Source: Halobacillus sp. Nhm2S1 (GTDB lineage: Bacteria > Bacillota > Bacilli > Bacillales > Halobacillaceae). From it: DNA of 64,000 bases. The stretch lies in assembly GCF_019599545.1 (NCBI RefSeq), contig NZ_JAIEZV010000003.1, positions 248,001 to 312,000 of the forward strand, written 5' to 3'. Positions 17,985 to 27,240 of this stretch are shown here, piece after piece. The stretch's first letter is position 1; every line of letters begins with the position of its first letter. The notes below the pieces were generated by a model. That model searched no databases. It was given only the letters and a program-made list of their open reading frames with translations, and was not told the origin of the DNA. The position numbers and the translations under genes are program-made.

Positions 17985-18416
17985 TTATACTTCCTCGCAA
18001 TACTCTTCAAAACTGCGCTGAAGCTTTCCGATGACTTCCATCGGTTCAAACCCTTCAATATCATGACGCTCGACCATCGTCTGAATTTTGCCGTCCTTCA
18101 ACAATGCGAAAGATGGAGAGGAAGGTGGGTATCCTTCAAAATATTCGCGAGCACGATCCGTCGCTTCACGGTCCTGCCCAGCAAAAACAGTAACAAGCTG
18201 ATCCGGACGCTTATCGTAGTGAATCGCATGAGCAGCCGCCGGACGGGCAATACCGCCTGCACATCCACATACAGAATTGATCATCACAAGTGTCGTACCT
18301 TCTTTATTTAGAGCCTGATCGACGTCTTCAGGTGTCGTCAGTTCCGTATACCCTGCTTGTGTAATTTCTTCACGTGCTTTTGAAACAACATCGTTCATAA
18401 AAATATTAAAATCCAT
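17985..18416 (-). CDS. brxB: bacilliredoxin BrxB (YqiW)
   Basis: This 143-residue thioredoxin-fold protein removes bacillithiol from S-bacillithiolated proteins. The active site is the family's CGC motif in NSVCGCAGG, followed by [21 protein letters not shown] and the SFALLKDG beta-strand complete the pattern. Length matches the family. AAAGGGG lies upstream of the ATG, with a clear promoter further out. It is a single-gene unit between yqjA and the divergent unknown gene at 18641. Confidence 0.94.
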   Translation of the reverse strand: MDFNIFMNDVVSKAREEITQAGYTELTTPEDVDQALNKEGTTLVMINSVCGCAGGIARPAAAHAIHYDKRPDQLVTVFAGQDREATDRAREYFEGYPPSSPSFALLKDGKIQTMVERHDIEGFEPMEVIGKLQRSFEEYCEEV

Positions 18417-18449
18417 TTGACATGGCCCCTTTATAGAAATGCTAAGAAC

Positions 18450-18478
18450 ATTTTACCAAGATATCTGACATCTTTCAA
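18450..18478 (-). promoter_or_regulatory. sigma-A promoter of brxB
   Basis: On the minus strand, TTGAAA (18473-18478) and TAAAAT (18450-18455) are separated by 17 bases. Confidence 0.7.
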
Positions 18479-18490
18479 TTGAATTGTCTA

Positions 18491-18515
18491 GTTTAGAGAG
18501 TGAAACCCAGGGTTT
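18491..18515 (+). promoter_or_regulatory. possible sigma-B-like promoter
   Basis: GTTTAG (18491-18496), 13 bases, then GGGTTT (18510-18515) resembles the sigma-B consensus GTTTAA-N12-15-GGGTAT. The same stretch also forms an imperfect dyad (CTAGTTTA...TTAAACTAG), so it could be an operator instead. Confidence 0.35.
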
Positions 18516-18640
18516 AAACTAGTATGACTTCTTAAGCATAACAAACGTGTGATACGCTAATGTTATCTGAATCCATCCAATGGTCTAAACACCATGCTTT
18601 ATTTAAATTTAGAAGCGAGCTGACAAAAGGGGGAGAAGAC

Positions 18641-19129
18641 TTGAAGAAAGTAAGTATGATGATCGTTCTGATGATTGCCGTATGTTCAATTGGAATTCTT
18701 TCTTTTATTAGATTTCATACACCATTAGTAAGCGGTGCGATTGCCTCTTCGGCTGATAAACAATCCGTAGTTATTAGTATAGGAAATCAAGGATTTAGTC
18801 ATATAAAGATTCATGACGTTCAAATTAATAATGACGAGGAACCAGTGGATAAAAAAATTCAAGTCAGTCATCCACTTCAAGGCTTTATAATAGCAGACCG
18901 CTTTGATGGCTCCGCCATAGAGTATGGATTGACCGATATCAAAGACGTCACCATAAAGCCAAATACTTCGCCATCTTCACAGTTAGAAAAATTAAATAAT
19001 GGAACAGCTACCAAAGAAGATTTAAGCTATGGATTAACCATCATTAACAATCAAGAAATAAGAGAAGTAATGATAAGTTATAGCTATCTGGGAATGGCTT
19101 TTGAAAAAAGTGTTTCTCTCCCCCACTGA
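18641..19129 (+). CDS. unknown membrane-anchored or secreted protein
   Basis: I do not recognise this 162-residue protein. It starts with a basic residue pair and one hydrophobic helix (MMIVLMIAVCSIGILSFIRF), so it is a signal-anchored or secreted protein. The rest is soluble with beta-like spacing: VVISIGNQGFSHIKIHDVQIN, then a segment rich in Asp, Asn and Thr, and a C-terminal YSYLGMAFEKS. The TTG start at 18641 follows AAAGGGGGAG; the frame is open back to 18560 with no ribosome site. It stands alone, with an upstream sigma-B-like motif and a terminator shared with the bkd operon. Its DNA is more AT-rich than its neighbours. Confidence 0.7.
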   Translation: MKKVSMMIVLMIAVCSIGILSFIRFHTPLVSGAIASSADKQSVVISIGNQGFSHIKIHDVQINNDEEPVDKKIQVSHPLQGFIIADRFDGSAIEYGLTDIKDVTIKPNTSPSSQLEKLNNGTATKEDLSYGLTIINNQEIREVMISYSYLGMAFEKSVSLPH

Positions 19130-19175
19130 GCCTGATTCAATTTAAATAATCTATTCTTTACCAGCGTCTACATCT

Positions 19176-19215
19176 CAAAAAAGCTACCCTCCCAAAGTGG
19201 AGGGTAGCTTTTTTC
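19176..19215. terminator. bidirectional terminator between the unknown gene and the bkd operon
   Basis: AAAAAAGCTACCCTCC and GGAGGGTAGCTTTTTT form a 16-bp stem around CAAAGT, working for both converging units. Confidence 0.92.
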
Positions 19216-19217
19216 AC

Positions 19218-20534
19218 TTAATATACAGATGTGTTGTCTTCTGACATTTTCTCTAAGATCTCTTTCACGCGTGCAAGGAAGTTACCGGCAACAAGTCCGT
19301 CAAGAACCCTGTGGTCTAAGGATAGGCATAAGTTGACCATGTCACGTGCTCCGAACATACCATTTTGGTAAACCGGCTTTTTCACAATGGACTCCACTTG
19401 CAAAATAGCGGCCTGAGGGTGGTTAATGACACCCATGGACTGAACGGAACCGAAAGAACCTGTGTTATTGACGGTGAATGTACCGCCTTCCATATCTTTC
19501 GATGTCAGCTTGCCTTGGCGAGCTTTGCCTGCAAGATCTGTAATGTCTTTTGCAATTCCTTTAATGCTCTTTTCATCGGCATCTCTGATAACAGGAACGA
19601 ACAATTGGTCATCTTTAGCCACGGCGATGTTCAAGTTGATCGCTTTGCGCTGGATGATTTTGTCTCCTGCCCACATACTGTTTAATTGTGGATATTCTTT
19701 CAATGCTTGAGCAACAGCTTTCACAAAGAAAGCGAAATAAGTTAAGCTGAAGCCTTCCTGTTGTTTGAATTGGTTTTTCTTTGCATTGCGAAGTTCAACC
19801 AAATTCGTGACATCCACTTCAACCATCATCCAGGCATGAGGGATTTCAGTCTTGGACTTCACCATGTTCGCTGCAATGGCTTTACGCACACCAGTGACAG
19901 GGATCTCGATGTCTCCTTCACCGGCTTGTACATTCGGCGTTTGCGTGGCTGGGGCCGGTGATGGAGCAGCTTTCTGCTCTGCTTGTGCCGGTTGTTCGGC
20001 AGGCGCATCAGCTTTTGCTTCGCCTTCTTTTGGTATATCTCCGCTTGCAATGATTTTCTCGATATCCTTACGCGTAATACGTCCACCACGACCGGAACCA
20101 TCGACTTGATTCAAGTCAATATCATGTTCCTGTGCAAGCGTCATAACCGCTGGAGAATATCTCTTTTTACTGCCTTTGTCCTGTTTTTTCTCAGGCTTTT
20201 TGGGAGCTGTCGATTTTTCATCAGCCACCGGCGTTTCTTGTGCGGGCGCCTGTTTATTTTCCTTTGATGAAGGCTCTTCGACAGATCCCGCTCCTTCTAC
20301 TTCGATGTAGCACATGAGTTCACCGACTTCAATGGTATCTCCTTCAGATGCGACAAGTTCTTTAATCTCCCCGGAAAAAGAAGACGGGACTTCTGCGTTC
20401 ACTTTGTCTGTCATGACTTCTGCAATGGGATCGTATTTATTCACCTGATCTCCAGGCTGGACAAGCCATGTACTGATCGTTCCTTCTGTGACACTTTCAC
20501 CAAGCTGAGGCATATTGATTTTTTCTACACCCAC
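19218..20534 (-). CDS. bkdB: branched-chain keto acid dehydrogenase E2 (dihydrolipoyl acyltransferase)
   Basis: The 438-residue protein transfers branched acyl groups from E1 to CoA. Domains in order: lipoyl domain with the modified lysine in VMTDKVNAE (about residue 44), a Lys/Ala/Pro-rich linker, the E1/E3-binding domain RYSPAVMTLAQEHDIDL...RGGRITRKDI (about 128-165), a second Ala/Pro linker, and the catalytic acyltransferase domain ending in SLDHRVLDG. It begins with GTG preceded by GGAGGAG. It is the last gene of the bkd operon, as in B. subtilis, and a strong terminator follows. Confidence 0.95.
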   Translation of the reverse strand: MGVEKINMPQLGESVTEGTISTWLVQPGDQVNKYDPIAEVMTDKVNAEVPSSFSGEIKELVASEGDTIEVGELMCYIEVEGAGSVEEPSSKENKQAPAQETPVADEKSTAPKKPEKKQDKGSKKRYSPAVMTLAQEHDIDLNQVDGSGRGGRITRKDIEKIIASGDIPKEGEAKADAPAEQPAQAEQKAAPSPAPATQTPNVQAGEGDIEIPVTGVRKAIAANMVKSKTEIPHAWMMVEVDVTNLVELRNAKKNQFKQQEGFSLTYFAFFVKAVAQALKEYPQLNSMWAGDKIIQRKAINLNIAVAKDDQLFVPVIRDADEKSIKGIAKDITDLAGKARQGKLTSKDMEGGTFTVNNTGSFGSVQSMGVINHPQAAILQVESIVKKPVYQNGMFGARDMVNLCLSLDHRVLDGLVAGNFLARVKEILEKMSEDNTSVY

Positions 20535-20552
20535 AGGAATCTCCTCCTTCTA

Positions 20553-21536
20553 TTAAAATTCCGCGAGATCTCTCATCGCTTTTTCTACTTTATCCGGATT
20601 CATCATGAAGTGCTTTTCCATTGTTGGAGCATAAGGCATCGCTGGCACATCTGGACCGGCCAGTCGCTGAACAGGCGCATCCAAATCGAACAGACAGTTC
20701 TCACTGATGATTGCGGACACCTCTGAGATGATTCCACCTTCTTTATTGTCTTCCGTAACAAGCAGGACTTTACCCGTTTTAGATGCAGCTTCAATGATTC
20801 CTTCTTTATCCAGTGGATACACTGTACGCAAGTCGAGAATATGTGCATCAATGCCCTCTTCTGCGAGTTTTTCTGCAGCTTGTAAAGCAAAATGGACACA
20901 AAGGCCGTACGTAATGACTGTAATATCAGAACCTTCGCGCTTCACATCTGCTTTTCCGATTGGAAGTGTATAATCTTCATCAGGGACTTCACCTTTAATC
21001 AAGCGGTACGCACGTTTATGTTCGAAGAAAAGGACCGGATCATTATCCCGGATCGACGCTTTTAATAAACCTTTAACATCATAAGGGGTCGATGGCATCA
21101 CAATTTTCAATCCTGGCTGATTTGCAAAAACTGCTTCAACGGATTGAGAATGGTAAAGGGCTCCGTGGACACCGCCACCGTAAGGGGCACGGATCGTAAT
21201 TGGAGCACTCCAATCATTATTGGAACGGTAACGGATTTTAGCGGCTTCTGAAATAATCTGGTTAACCGCCGGCATGATAAAATCAGCGAACTGCATCTCA
21301 GCTACCGGACGCATGCCGTACATCGCTGCACCGATCCCAACTCCTGCGATTGCGGATTCAGCTAGTGGCGTATCAAGGACTCTGTCTTCACCAAATTCAT
21401 CGTAGAGACCATCTGTCGCGCGGAATACGCCCCCACGTTTTCCAACATCTTCACCAAGGACGAACACTTTTTCATCCCGCTTCATTTCTTCTTTTAAAGC
21501 TTGAGTGACGGCTTGAATATAAGATATAACTGCCAT
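20553..21536 (-). CDS. bkdAB: branched-chain keto acid dehydrogenase E1 beta subunit
   Basis: This 327-residue subunit pairs with BkdAA to form the thiamine-diphosphate E1 component that decarboxylates 2-keto acids from Leu, Ile and Val. Seen: VFVLGEDVGKRGGVF, DTPLAESAIAGVGIGAA with the glutamate that activates the thiamine ring, QFADFIMPAVNQI, and the C-terminal transketolase domain with DLRTVYPLD and VTEDN. It lies 15 bases from bkdAA and 18 from bkdB, in one operon. Confidence 0.95.
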   Translation of the reverse strand: MAVISYIQAVTQALKEEMKRDEKVFVLGEDVGKRGGVFRATDGLYDEFGEDRVLDTPLAESAIAGVGIGAAMYGMRPVAEMQFADFIMPAVNQIISEAAKIRYRSNNDWSAPITIRAPYGGGVHGALYHSQSVEAVFANQPGLKIVMPSTPYDVKGLLKASIRDNDPVLFFEHKRAYRLIKGEVPDEDYTLPIGKADVKREGSDITVITYGLCVHFALQAAEKLAEEGIDAHILDLRTVYPLDKEGIIEAASKTGKVLLVTEDNKEGGIISEVSAIISENCLFDLDAPVQRLAGPDVPAMPYAPTMEKHFMMNPDKVEKAMRDLAEF

Positions 21537-21551
21537 TATTGCTCCCCCTCC

Positions 21552-22544
21552 TTACTCTTCGTATACATATTTCATTGCTGATTCTGCTTCCGCATAGGCC
21601 GCATTCTCAGCATAATCGGTCGCTTCATTGACGATTTCGCTGATTTCGTCATTCATTTCTTTTTCCTTCTCATCCGTCAGTACACCTGTATCACGCAAGT
21701 ACTGCGCGAAAGTGACGATCGAATCCTTTTTCTTCGCTTCATCCACTTCTTCTCGCTCCCGGTATGTGCGGTCATCATCGTCACTTGAGTGCGGAGTAAG
21801 ACGGTAGGACACAGTCTCGATTAATGTCGGTCCTTCTCCATTACGTCCACGATCCGCCGCTGCTTTTACCGCTTCATAAACAGCTAAAGGATCATTGCCG
21901 TCTACGGTGAAACCTGGCATACCATAACCGATGGCGCGGTCAGAAACTTTTTCACAGGCAAGCTGCTTGGATACTGGAACAGAAATAGCATATTTATTGT
22001 TTTCAACCATAAAGATAACAGGAAGCTTGTGTACCCCTGCAAAGTTCGCCCCTTCGTGAAAATCCCCCTGGTTGGAAGAACCTTCACCGAAGGTTACGAG
22101 AGAAACAAAGTCTTTTTTCTCCATCTTCCCTGCCAGAGCGATACCTACGGCGTGCGGCACTTGTGTAGTAACAGGTGAGGAACCGGTAACGATCCGGTTT
22201 TTCTTTTGACCAAAGTGACCCGGCATTTGGCGTCCACCCGAGTTTGGATCTTCTGCTTTAGCAAATCCGGAGAGCATTAAGTCCTGAGCAGTCATACCGA
22301 ATGACAGAACGACACCCATATCACGGTAGTAAGGCAGAGCATAATCTTTTTCACGATCAAGAGCATACGAAGCCCCTACTTGGGCAGCTTCCTGACCTTG
22401 ACAGGAAATGACGAATGGGATTTTACCCGCGCGATTCAATAACCACATCCGTTCATCGATTCTTCTTGCTAACAACATCGTGCGAAACATGTCCAACACT
22501 TGATCATCACTTAAGCCTAAAGCTTTATGGCGATTTTCAGCCAT
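21552..22544 (-). CDS. bkdAA: branched-chain keto acid dehydrogenase E1 alpha subunit
   Basis: The 330-residue thiamine-diphosphate-binding subunit of E1 contains the motif GEGSSNQGDFHEGANFA...N (the GDG-N cofactor signature of this superfamily), and RLTPHSSDDDDRTYR, the serine-containing loop typical of BCKDH alpha. The N-terminal MLLARRIDERMWLLNRAGK region is also typical. AGGAGGGATCC lies just before the ATG. It is flanked by lpdV and bkdAB. Confidence 0.95.
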   Translation of the reverse strand: MAENRHKALGLSDDQVLDMFRTMLLARRIDERMWLLNRAGKIPFVISCQGQEAAQVGASYALDREKDYALPYYRDMGVVLSFGMTAQDLMLSGFAKAEDPNSGGRQMPGHFGQKKNRIVTGSSPVTTQVPHAVGIALAGKMEKKDFVSLVTFGEGSSNQGDFHEGANFAGVHKLPVIFMVENNKYAISVPVSKQLACEKVSDRAIGYGMPGFTVDGNDPLAVYEAVKAAADRGRNGEGPTLIETVSYRLTPHSSDDDDRTYREREEVDEAKKKDSIVTFAQYLRDTGVLTDEKEKEMNDEISEIVNEATDYAENAAYAEAESAMKYVYEE

Positions 22545-22563
22545 GAGGATCCCTCCTTCTTAT

Positions 22564-23985
22564 TTATCCATGGATTTGGTTGCCGTCAACGGCCATAGCC
22601 GCTTCCCCGATCGCTTCAGAGAGCGTTGGGTGTGGGTGAATCGTTTCAGCGATTTCCCAAGGCGTAGCATCAAGAACTTGAGCCAAGGCTGCTTCTGAAA
22701 TCATGTCCGTTACATGTGGACCGATCATATGCACACCTAATAGATCTTCGGTTTCTTTGTCAGCTACGATTTTGACAAAGCCATCGGTTTCTCCGTGTAC
22801 GAGCGCTTTCCCGATCGCTTGGAATGGAAACTTGCCTACTTTCACATCGAACCCTTTCTCTTTTGCCGCTTTTTCCGTCAAACCAACACTTGAAACTTCC
22901 GGATTGGAGTAGATACAGGATGGCACTTGCTCCGGGTTCATCGGATGTGGGTTTTGGTCTGCCATATGTTCAACAGCAATCATTCCTTCATGAGAAGCTA
23001 CGTGAGCAAGCTGCATGCCTCCGATGACATCACCGATCGCGTAAATGTGACTTTCTTTCGTTTGGTAGACCTTATTGGTTTGAATGGTCCCGTTTTCAAC
23101 TTGAATATCCGTGTTTTCAAGACCGATATTATCAACGTTCGCTGATCTCCCGACAGAAACCAGCATGCGTTCTGCTTCATAAGTAACCGTTTCGCCGTCC
23201 ACTTCTGCATCAACTTTTACACCAGTGTCTTTCTCGATCGTATCAGGAAGGACCTTAGCGCTTGTAACAATGTCGACGCCTTTCTTTTTCATCTGCTTCA
23301 ACATTTCCCTGGAAATATCTTCGTCTTCGGTAGGAAGGATGTGTGGCAAATACTCAAGAACCGTCACTTTAACACCGAAATCTGCAAGCATAGAGGCCCA
23401 CTCGATTCCGATGACCCCTCCACCGACGATGATGATGGATTCAGGTAGTTCTTTCATATGCAGAGCTTCATCAGAACTCATGACAACTTCACCATCGATT
23501 TCAAGTCCAGGCAGTGACTTTGGAGTCGAACCTGTTGCCACTAGCACATTTTTCGGAATCAACATTTCGTTTTCTTCCCCATTGTTCATCTCCACAGAAA
23601 TCGTTCCTGCTGTTGGTGAAAAAATAGAAGGACCTAAGATACGGCCAAAGCCTTCATAGACATCGATCTTTCCTTTTTTCATCAATCCTTGAACGCCTTT
23701 ATGTAGTGTGTCTACAATTGATTGTTTCCGTTCTTGGACTTTTGTAAAATTCAAGGTTGGGTTTTCTGTTGAAACCCCATACCGGTCAGCTTCTTTCGTC
23801 TGTTTGAATACTTCAGCACTTCGAAGCAATGCTTTTGAAGGGATGCACCCTCTGTGTAAGCATGTCCCCCCAAGTTCTCTTTTTTCTACAATCGCTGTTT
23901 TCAGACCTAATTTTGAAGCTCGGATGGCGGCGACGTAACCGCCTGTGCCACCTCCGAGAATGACCAAATCGTATTCTTGTGCCAC
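22564..23985 (-). CDS. lpdV: dihydrolipoyl dehydrogenase (E3 of the Bkd complex)
   Basis: The 473-residue FAD enzyme reoxidises the E2 lipoyl groups and passes electrons to NAD+. It has the FAD-binding GGGTGGYVAAIRA, the redox disulfide in GGTCLHRGCIPSK, the NAD-binding IVGGGVIGIEWA, the second FAD motif YAIGDV, and the C-terminal HPHPTLSEA with the catalytic His-Glu pair. Gene position in the bkd cluster assigns it to the branched-chain complex rather than to pyruvate dehydrogenase. Confidence 0.95.
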   Translation of the reverse strand: MAQEYDLVILGGGTGGYVAAIRASKLGLKTAIVEKRELGGTCLHRGCIPSKALLRSAEVFKQTKEADRYGVSTENPTLNFTKVQERKQSIVDTLHKGVQGLMKKGKIDVYEGFGRILGPSIFSPTAGTISVEMNNGEENEMLIPKNVLVATGSTPKSLPGLEIDGEVVMSSDEALHMKELPESIIIVGGGVIGIEWASMLADFGVKVTVLEYLPHILPTEDEDISREMLKQMKKKGVDIVTSAKVLPDTIEKDTGVKVDAEVDGETVTYEAERMLVSVGRSANVDNIGLENTDIQVENGTIQTNKVYQTKESHIYAIGDVIGGMQLAHVASHEGMIAVEHMADQNPHPMNPEQVPSCIYSNPEVSSVGLTEKAAKEKGFDVKVGKFPFQAIGKALVHGETDGFVKIVADKETEDLLGVHMIGPHVTDMISEAALAQVLDATPWEIAETIHPHPTLSEAIGEAAMAVDGNQIHG

Positions 23986-24000
23986 CTTGGATTCTCCTTC

Positions 24001-25086
24001 CTATTCTTGAAAGTTAGGATATTGTTTCGGAACTTCTTCTTTATTAAGGACACGCAGCGTCCCCTCATTCAACGCTTCCAGCTCATTTTCACCAGGATAC
24101 ACAAGGACATCTGCAATCCAATGCACACGTTTTGATATCTCTTCAACGAACGCTTTCCCGTAGGCAAGTCCGCCCGTGAGCGCAATCGCATCCACTTTAC
24201 CTTCCATCACAGCACTCATGCTTCCAATTTCTTTGGCAATTTGATAAGCCATGGCGTCAAACACAACTTTCGCTTTTTGGTCTCCATTGGCAACCATCTC
24301 TTCGACTTCACGGGCATCGTTTGTGTCCAAGTACGCCATTAGGCCCCCTTGCCCGACCAGTTTCTTCATGACTTCATCACGATAATATTGGCCGGAGAAG
24401 CATAGGGAAACAAGGTCACCAGCAGGAACGGTCCCTGCCCGCTCAGGGGAGAAAGGTCCATCTCCGTGTAAACCATTGTTGACATCAATCACTCGGCCTC
24501 CGACATGGGCACCTACCGTGATCCCGCCCCCCATGTGAGTGACGATCAGGCGGGCATCTTTATAGGACAGACCAAGATCAGCTGCCGCTCTTCTTGCGAC
24601 AGCTTTTTGATTCAAGGCATGAAAGATACTTTTCCTTGGGATTTCAGGTACACCAGAAACTCTGGCCAATTCATGGAGTTCATCCACCACCACAGGGTCG
24701 ACGATATAGGCTCCAATGTTCAAGCCTTGAGCAATTTCATTGGCAATGATTCCACCAAGATTTGAAGCATGTTCTCCATTGTATCCATTTTTTAAGTCTT
24801 CAAGCATCGCTTCATTGACCTCATACGTCCCACCTTCAATAGGACGTAGCAATCCGCCTCTACCACAAACTGCGCTCAATTTGCTGATGTTGATGCCTTC
24901 ACGGTCAAGCTCGTCGAGAATGACACGTTTACGGAATTCATATTGATCAATAATTCGCTTGTATGAACTGATTTCCTCCGCCGTGTGACGGATCGTTTTT
25001 TCAAAAACCACTTCCTGATCATCAAAGACTCCGATCTTCGTAGATGTGGAACCTGGGTTGATGACCAGAATACGATGTGTTTGCAA
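24001..25086 (-). CDS. buk: butyrate kinase
   Basis: This 361-residue acyl kinase of the ASKHA fold converts branched acyl phosphates and ADP to free acids and ATP. It shows the phosphate-binding [26 protein letters not shown], the [11 protein letters not shown] stretch and GGLAYG near the C-terminus. Together with Ptb it harvests ATP from branched-chain acyl-CoAs, or runs in reverse to make branched fatty acid primers. It sits between bcd and lpdV, as in B. subtilis. Confidence 0.95.
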   Translation of the reverse strand: MQTHRILVINPGSTSTKIGVFDDQEVVFEKTIRHTAEEISSYKRIIDQYEFRKRVILDELDREGINISKLSAVCGRGGLLRPIEGGTYEVNEAMLEDLKNGYNGEHASNLGGIIANEIAQGLNIGAYIVDPVVVDELHELARVSGVPEIPRKSIFHALNQKAVARRAAADLGLSYKDARLIVTHMGGGITVGAHVGGRVIDVNNGLHGDGPFSPERAGTVPAGDLVSLCFSGQYYRDEVMKKLVGQGGLMAYLDTNDAREVEEMVANGDQKAKVVFDAMAYQIAKEIGSMSAVMEGKVDAIALTGGLAYGKAFVEEISKRVHWIADVLVYPGENELEALNEGTLRVLNKEEVPKQYPNFQE

Positions 25087-25100
25087 TTCCTAAACCCCCG

Positions 25101-26204
25101 TTAACCGTTCTGTCTTCTGCTTAAGATGTGTTGACCATTTTGAAGGAACTGACTGCGGGATCTGCGCATACGCTCGATGCGTTCTTCCGCCATGCGGTCT
25201 GCAGCTGCATATGTTGGAATGTTATCACGGCGTGAAATTTCAAATACGCGGGATACGTTGTCATAAATCGTTTCTACCCGCTTCATCGCACGATCTTTAT
25301 TATATCCGTGAAGCTCATCTGCTACGTTGATGACGCCCCCTGCGTTGATTACGTAATCCGGAGTATAGACGATGCCTTTTTCATGCAGGATATCGCCATG
25401 CTTGGTTTCCTTCAGCTGGTTATTTGCTGCACCAGCAATGACTTTCGCTTTTAGTTGAGGAATCGTTTCATCGTTTATCGTTGCTCCAAGGGCACAAGGT
25501 GCATAAATGTCACAATCCACGCTGTAAATATCGTCCGGATCAACCGCTTTAGCACCAAATTCTTCAACTGCACGCTGAACCGCTTCTTTGTTGATATCTG
25601 TTACAACAAGATTTGCTCCTTCTTCGTGGAGATGACGGCATAAAGTAAAGGCTACATTTCCAACACCCTGCACACCGACTGTTTTTCCTTCTAAGGAATC
25701 CGTGCCAAAACCTTCTTTAGCTGCAGCTTTCATGCCACGGTAAACCCCGTAAGCAGTCACTGGTGAAGGATTTCCTGAAGAACCGAAAGCAGGGGATATT
25801 CCCGTCACATAATCCGTTTCTTCATGAATTAAATCCATATCCTGTACGGTTGTTCCTACATCCTCTGCGGTAATATAACGGCCATTCAGACCTTGAATAT
25901 AACGACCGAAAGCACGGAACATTTCTTCGTTTTTATCTTTTTTAGGATCCCCGATGATGACCGTTTTCCCTCCACCGAGATTCAGGCCAGCAGCTGCATT
26001 TTTATAGGTCATTCCTTTTGCTAAACGCAGCGCATCTTCTACTGCATCGTCTTCTGAAGCATATGTCCACATACGTGTGCCTCCGAGAGCAGGCCCAAGC
26101 GTTGTATCATGGATAGCGATAATTGCTTTTAAACCGGATTGTTCATCTTGACAGAATAACAACTGCTCGTAATCGTACTCTTGCATATAGCTGAAAATTT
26201 TCAT
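25101..26204 (-). CDS. bcd: leucine dehydrogenase
   Basis: The 367-residue NAD-dependent enzyme deaminates Leu, Ile and Val to the keto acids used by the Bkd complex. [15 protein letters not shown] contains the catalytic lysine region, GVQGVGNVA is the Rossmann glycine motif, and [13 protein letters not shown] and AGAANNQL complete the Glu/Leu/Phe/Val dehydrogenase pattern. Length and the C-terminal SRRQNG tail are normal. It is the second gene of the operon. Confidence 0.96.
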   Translation of the reverse strand: MKIFSYMQEYDYEQLLFCQDEQSGLKAIIAIHDTTLGPALGGTRMWTYASEDDAVEDALRLAKGMTYKNAAAGLNLGGGKTVIIGDPKKDKNEEMFRAFGRYIQGLNGRYITAEDVGTTVQDMDLIHEETDYVTGISPAFGSSGNPSPVTAYGVYRGMKAAAKEGFGTDSLEGKTVGVQGVGNVAFTLCRHLHEEGANLVVTDINKEAVQRAVEEFGAKAVDPDDIYSVDCDIYAPCALGATINDETIPQLKAKVIAGAANNQLKETKHGDILHEKGIVYTPDYVINAGGVINVADELHGYNKDRAMKRVETIYDNVSRVFEISRRDNIPTYAAADRMAEERIERMRRSRSQFLQNGQHILSRRQNG

Positions 26205-26217
26205 TGTGTGATTCCTC

Positions 26218-27120
26218 CTATTGTTGACTGGCTTGTAAAGCTAAAGCCAGTGAATAAATTTTGCTCTGGGCATCATCTGCTCTCGACGTCAATACGATCG
26301 GAGCTTTAGCCCCACTGATCACGCCCGCCACTTTTCCATTGGCGAAATATATGAATGACTTGTACAAGGCATTGGCCACTTCTATGGATGGCACAACGAG
26401 GATATCCGCCTGCCCCGCTACTTCTGATACAATTCCTTTTTGTTCTGCTGCTTTTGGATCAACAGCATTGTCAAAGGCAAGAGGGCCATCAACGATACAG
26501 TTCTTCAGTTGCCCGCGCCTGTTCATTTGCGTAAGCATAGCGGCATCTTGAGTGGCTGTCATGGAAGGGTTTACTACTTCTACTGCAGCTAGTGGAGCTA
26601 CCTTCGGGTTCTCCCAACCAGCCCGTGTAGCTACTTCCACGGCATTGTTGATGATTTGTACTTTTTCCTCCAGACTTGGCGCGATATTCATCGCTGCGTC
26701 AGTAAGGTAAATCAGTTTATCCCTACCTGGAATTTCAAACAAAGCCACATGAGACAGTACCGAACCTTTTCTGAGTCCGTACTCTTTATCAAGAACTGCT
26801 TTCAACAAAGATTTTGTATCGATATGGCCTTTCATCACAACATGAGCATCGCCGGAGTGAACAGCTTTCACAGCCACTCGTGCACTATCCCTCTCACTTG
26901 CATGGATCACTTCAATACCTTCCTGTGATAAATCCAAATCAACAGCTTTTGACTTGTTTTCAATCTCTGTTTGATCTCCTACAAGAAAGAATTCAGCCAG
27001 GTTGGACGTCCGGGCCAATTTAACTGCTTTCAATACTTCATCATCTGCTGCTTGAGCAACAGCGACCGTTTTCGGTGAGCGACGGTCAATTTGATCAACT
27101 AGTTCATCTAACTTTTTCAT
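26218..27120 (-). CDS. ptb: phosphate butyryltransferase
   Basis: The 300-residue enzyme exchanges CoA for phosphate on butyryl and branched acyl groups, feeding Buk. The protein shows [12 protein letters not shown] at the N-terminus, [17 protein letters not shown], and the [14 protein letters not shown] and [13 protein letters not shown] motifs of the PTA/PTB family. AGAGGTGAC precedes the ATG. It is the first gene of the bkd operon, with a sigma-54 promoter 27 bases upstream, which sets the regulation of the whole operon. Confidence 0.95.
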   Translation of the reverse strand: MKKLDELVDQIDRRSPKTVAVAQAADDEVLKAVKLARTSNLAEFFLVGDQTEIENKSKAVDLDLSQEGIEVIHASERDSARVAVKAVHSGDAHVVMKGHIDTKSLLKAVLDKEYGLRKGSVLSHVALFEIPGRDKLIYLTDAAMNIAPSLEEKVQIINNAVEVATRAGWENPKVAPLAAVEVVNPSMTATQDAAMLTQMNRRGQLKNCIVDGPLAFDNAVDPKAAEQKGIVSEVAGQADILVVPSIEVANALYKSFIYFANGKVAGVISGAKAPIVLTSRADDAQSKIYSLALALQASQQ

Positions 27121-27146
27121 GCGTCACCTCTTCCCCTCTTCTATAC

Positions 27147-27163
27147 ATGCAATATTTATGCCA
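27147..27163 (-). promoter_or_regulatory. sigma-54 (SigL) promoter of the bkd operon
   Basis: On the minus strand TGGCAT-AAATA-TTGCAT matches the -24/-12 consensus TGGCAC-N5-TTGCA, with the invariant GG and GC ten bases apart. The predicted start lies about 18 bases before the ptb ATG. The gene for its activator BkdR is next upstream. Confidence 0.9.
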
Positions 27164-27207
27164 ACTCCTACGAACACGAAAACAGCTTCTCCTGGAGGTT
27201 CATACCT

Positions 27208-27240
27208 ATGCAAAAGTCTGCACTATGAAAAATTTTGCAT
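27208..27240 (-). promoter_or_regulatory. inverted repeat, candidate BkdR upstream activator site
   Basis: ATGCAAAA and TTTTGCAT form a perfect 8-bp inverted repeat with a 17-base centre, about 50 bases upstream of the -24 element. It overlaps the last codons and stop of bkdR. The role as enhancer-binding site is inferred from place and symmetry. Confidence 0.5.
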
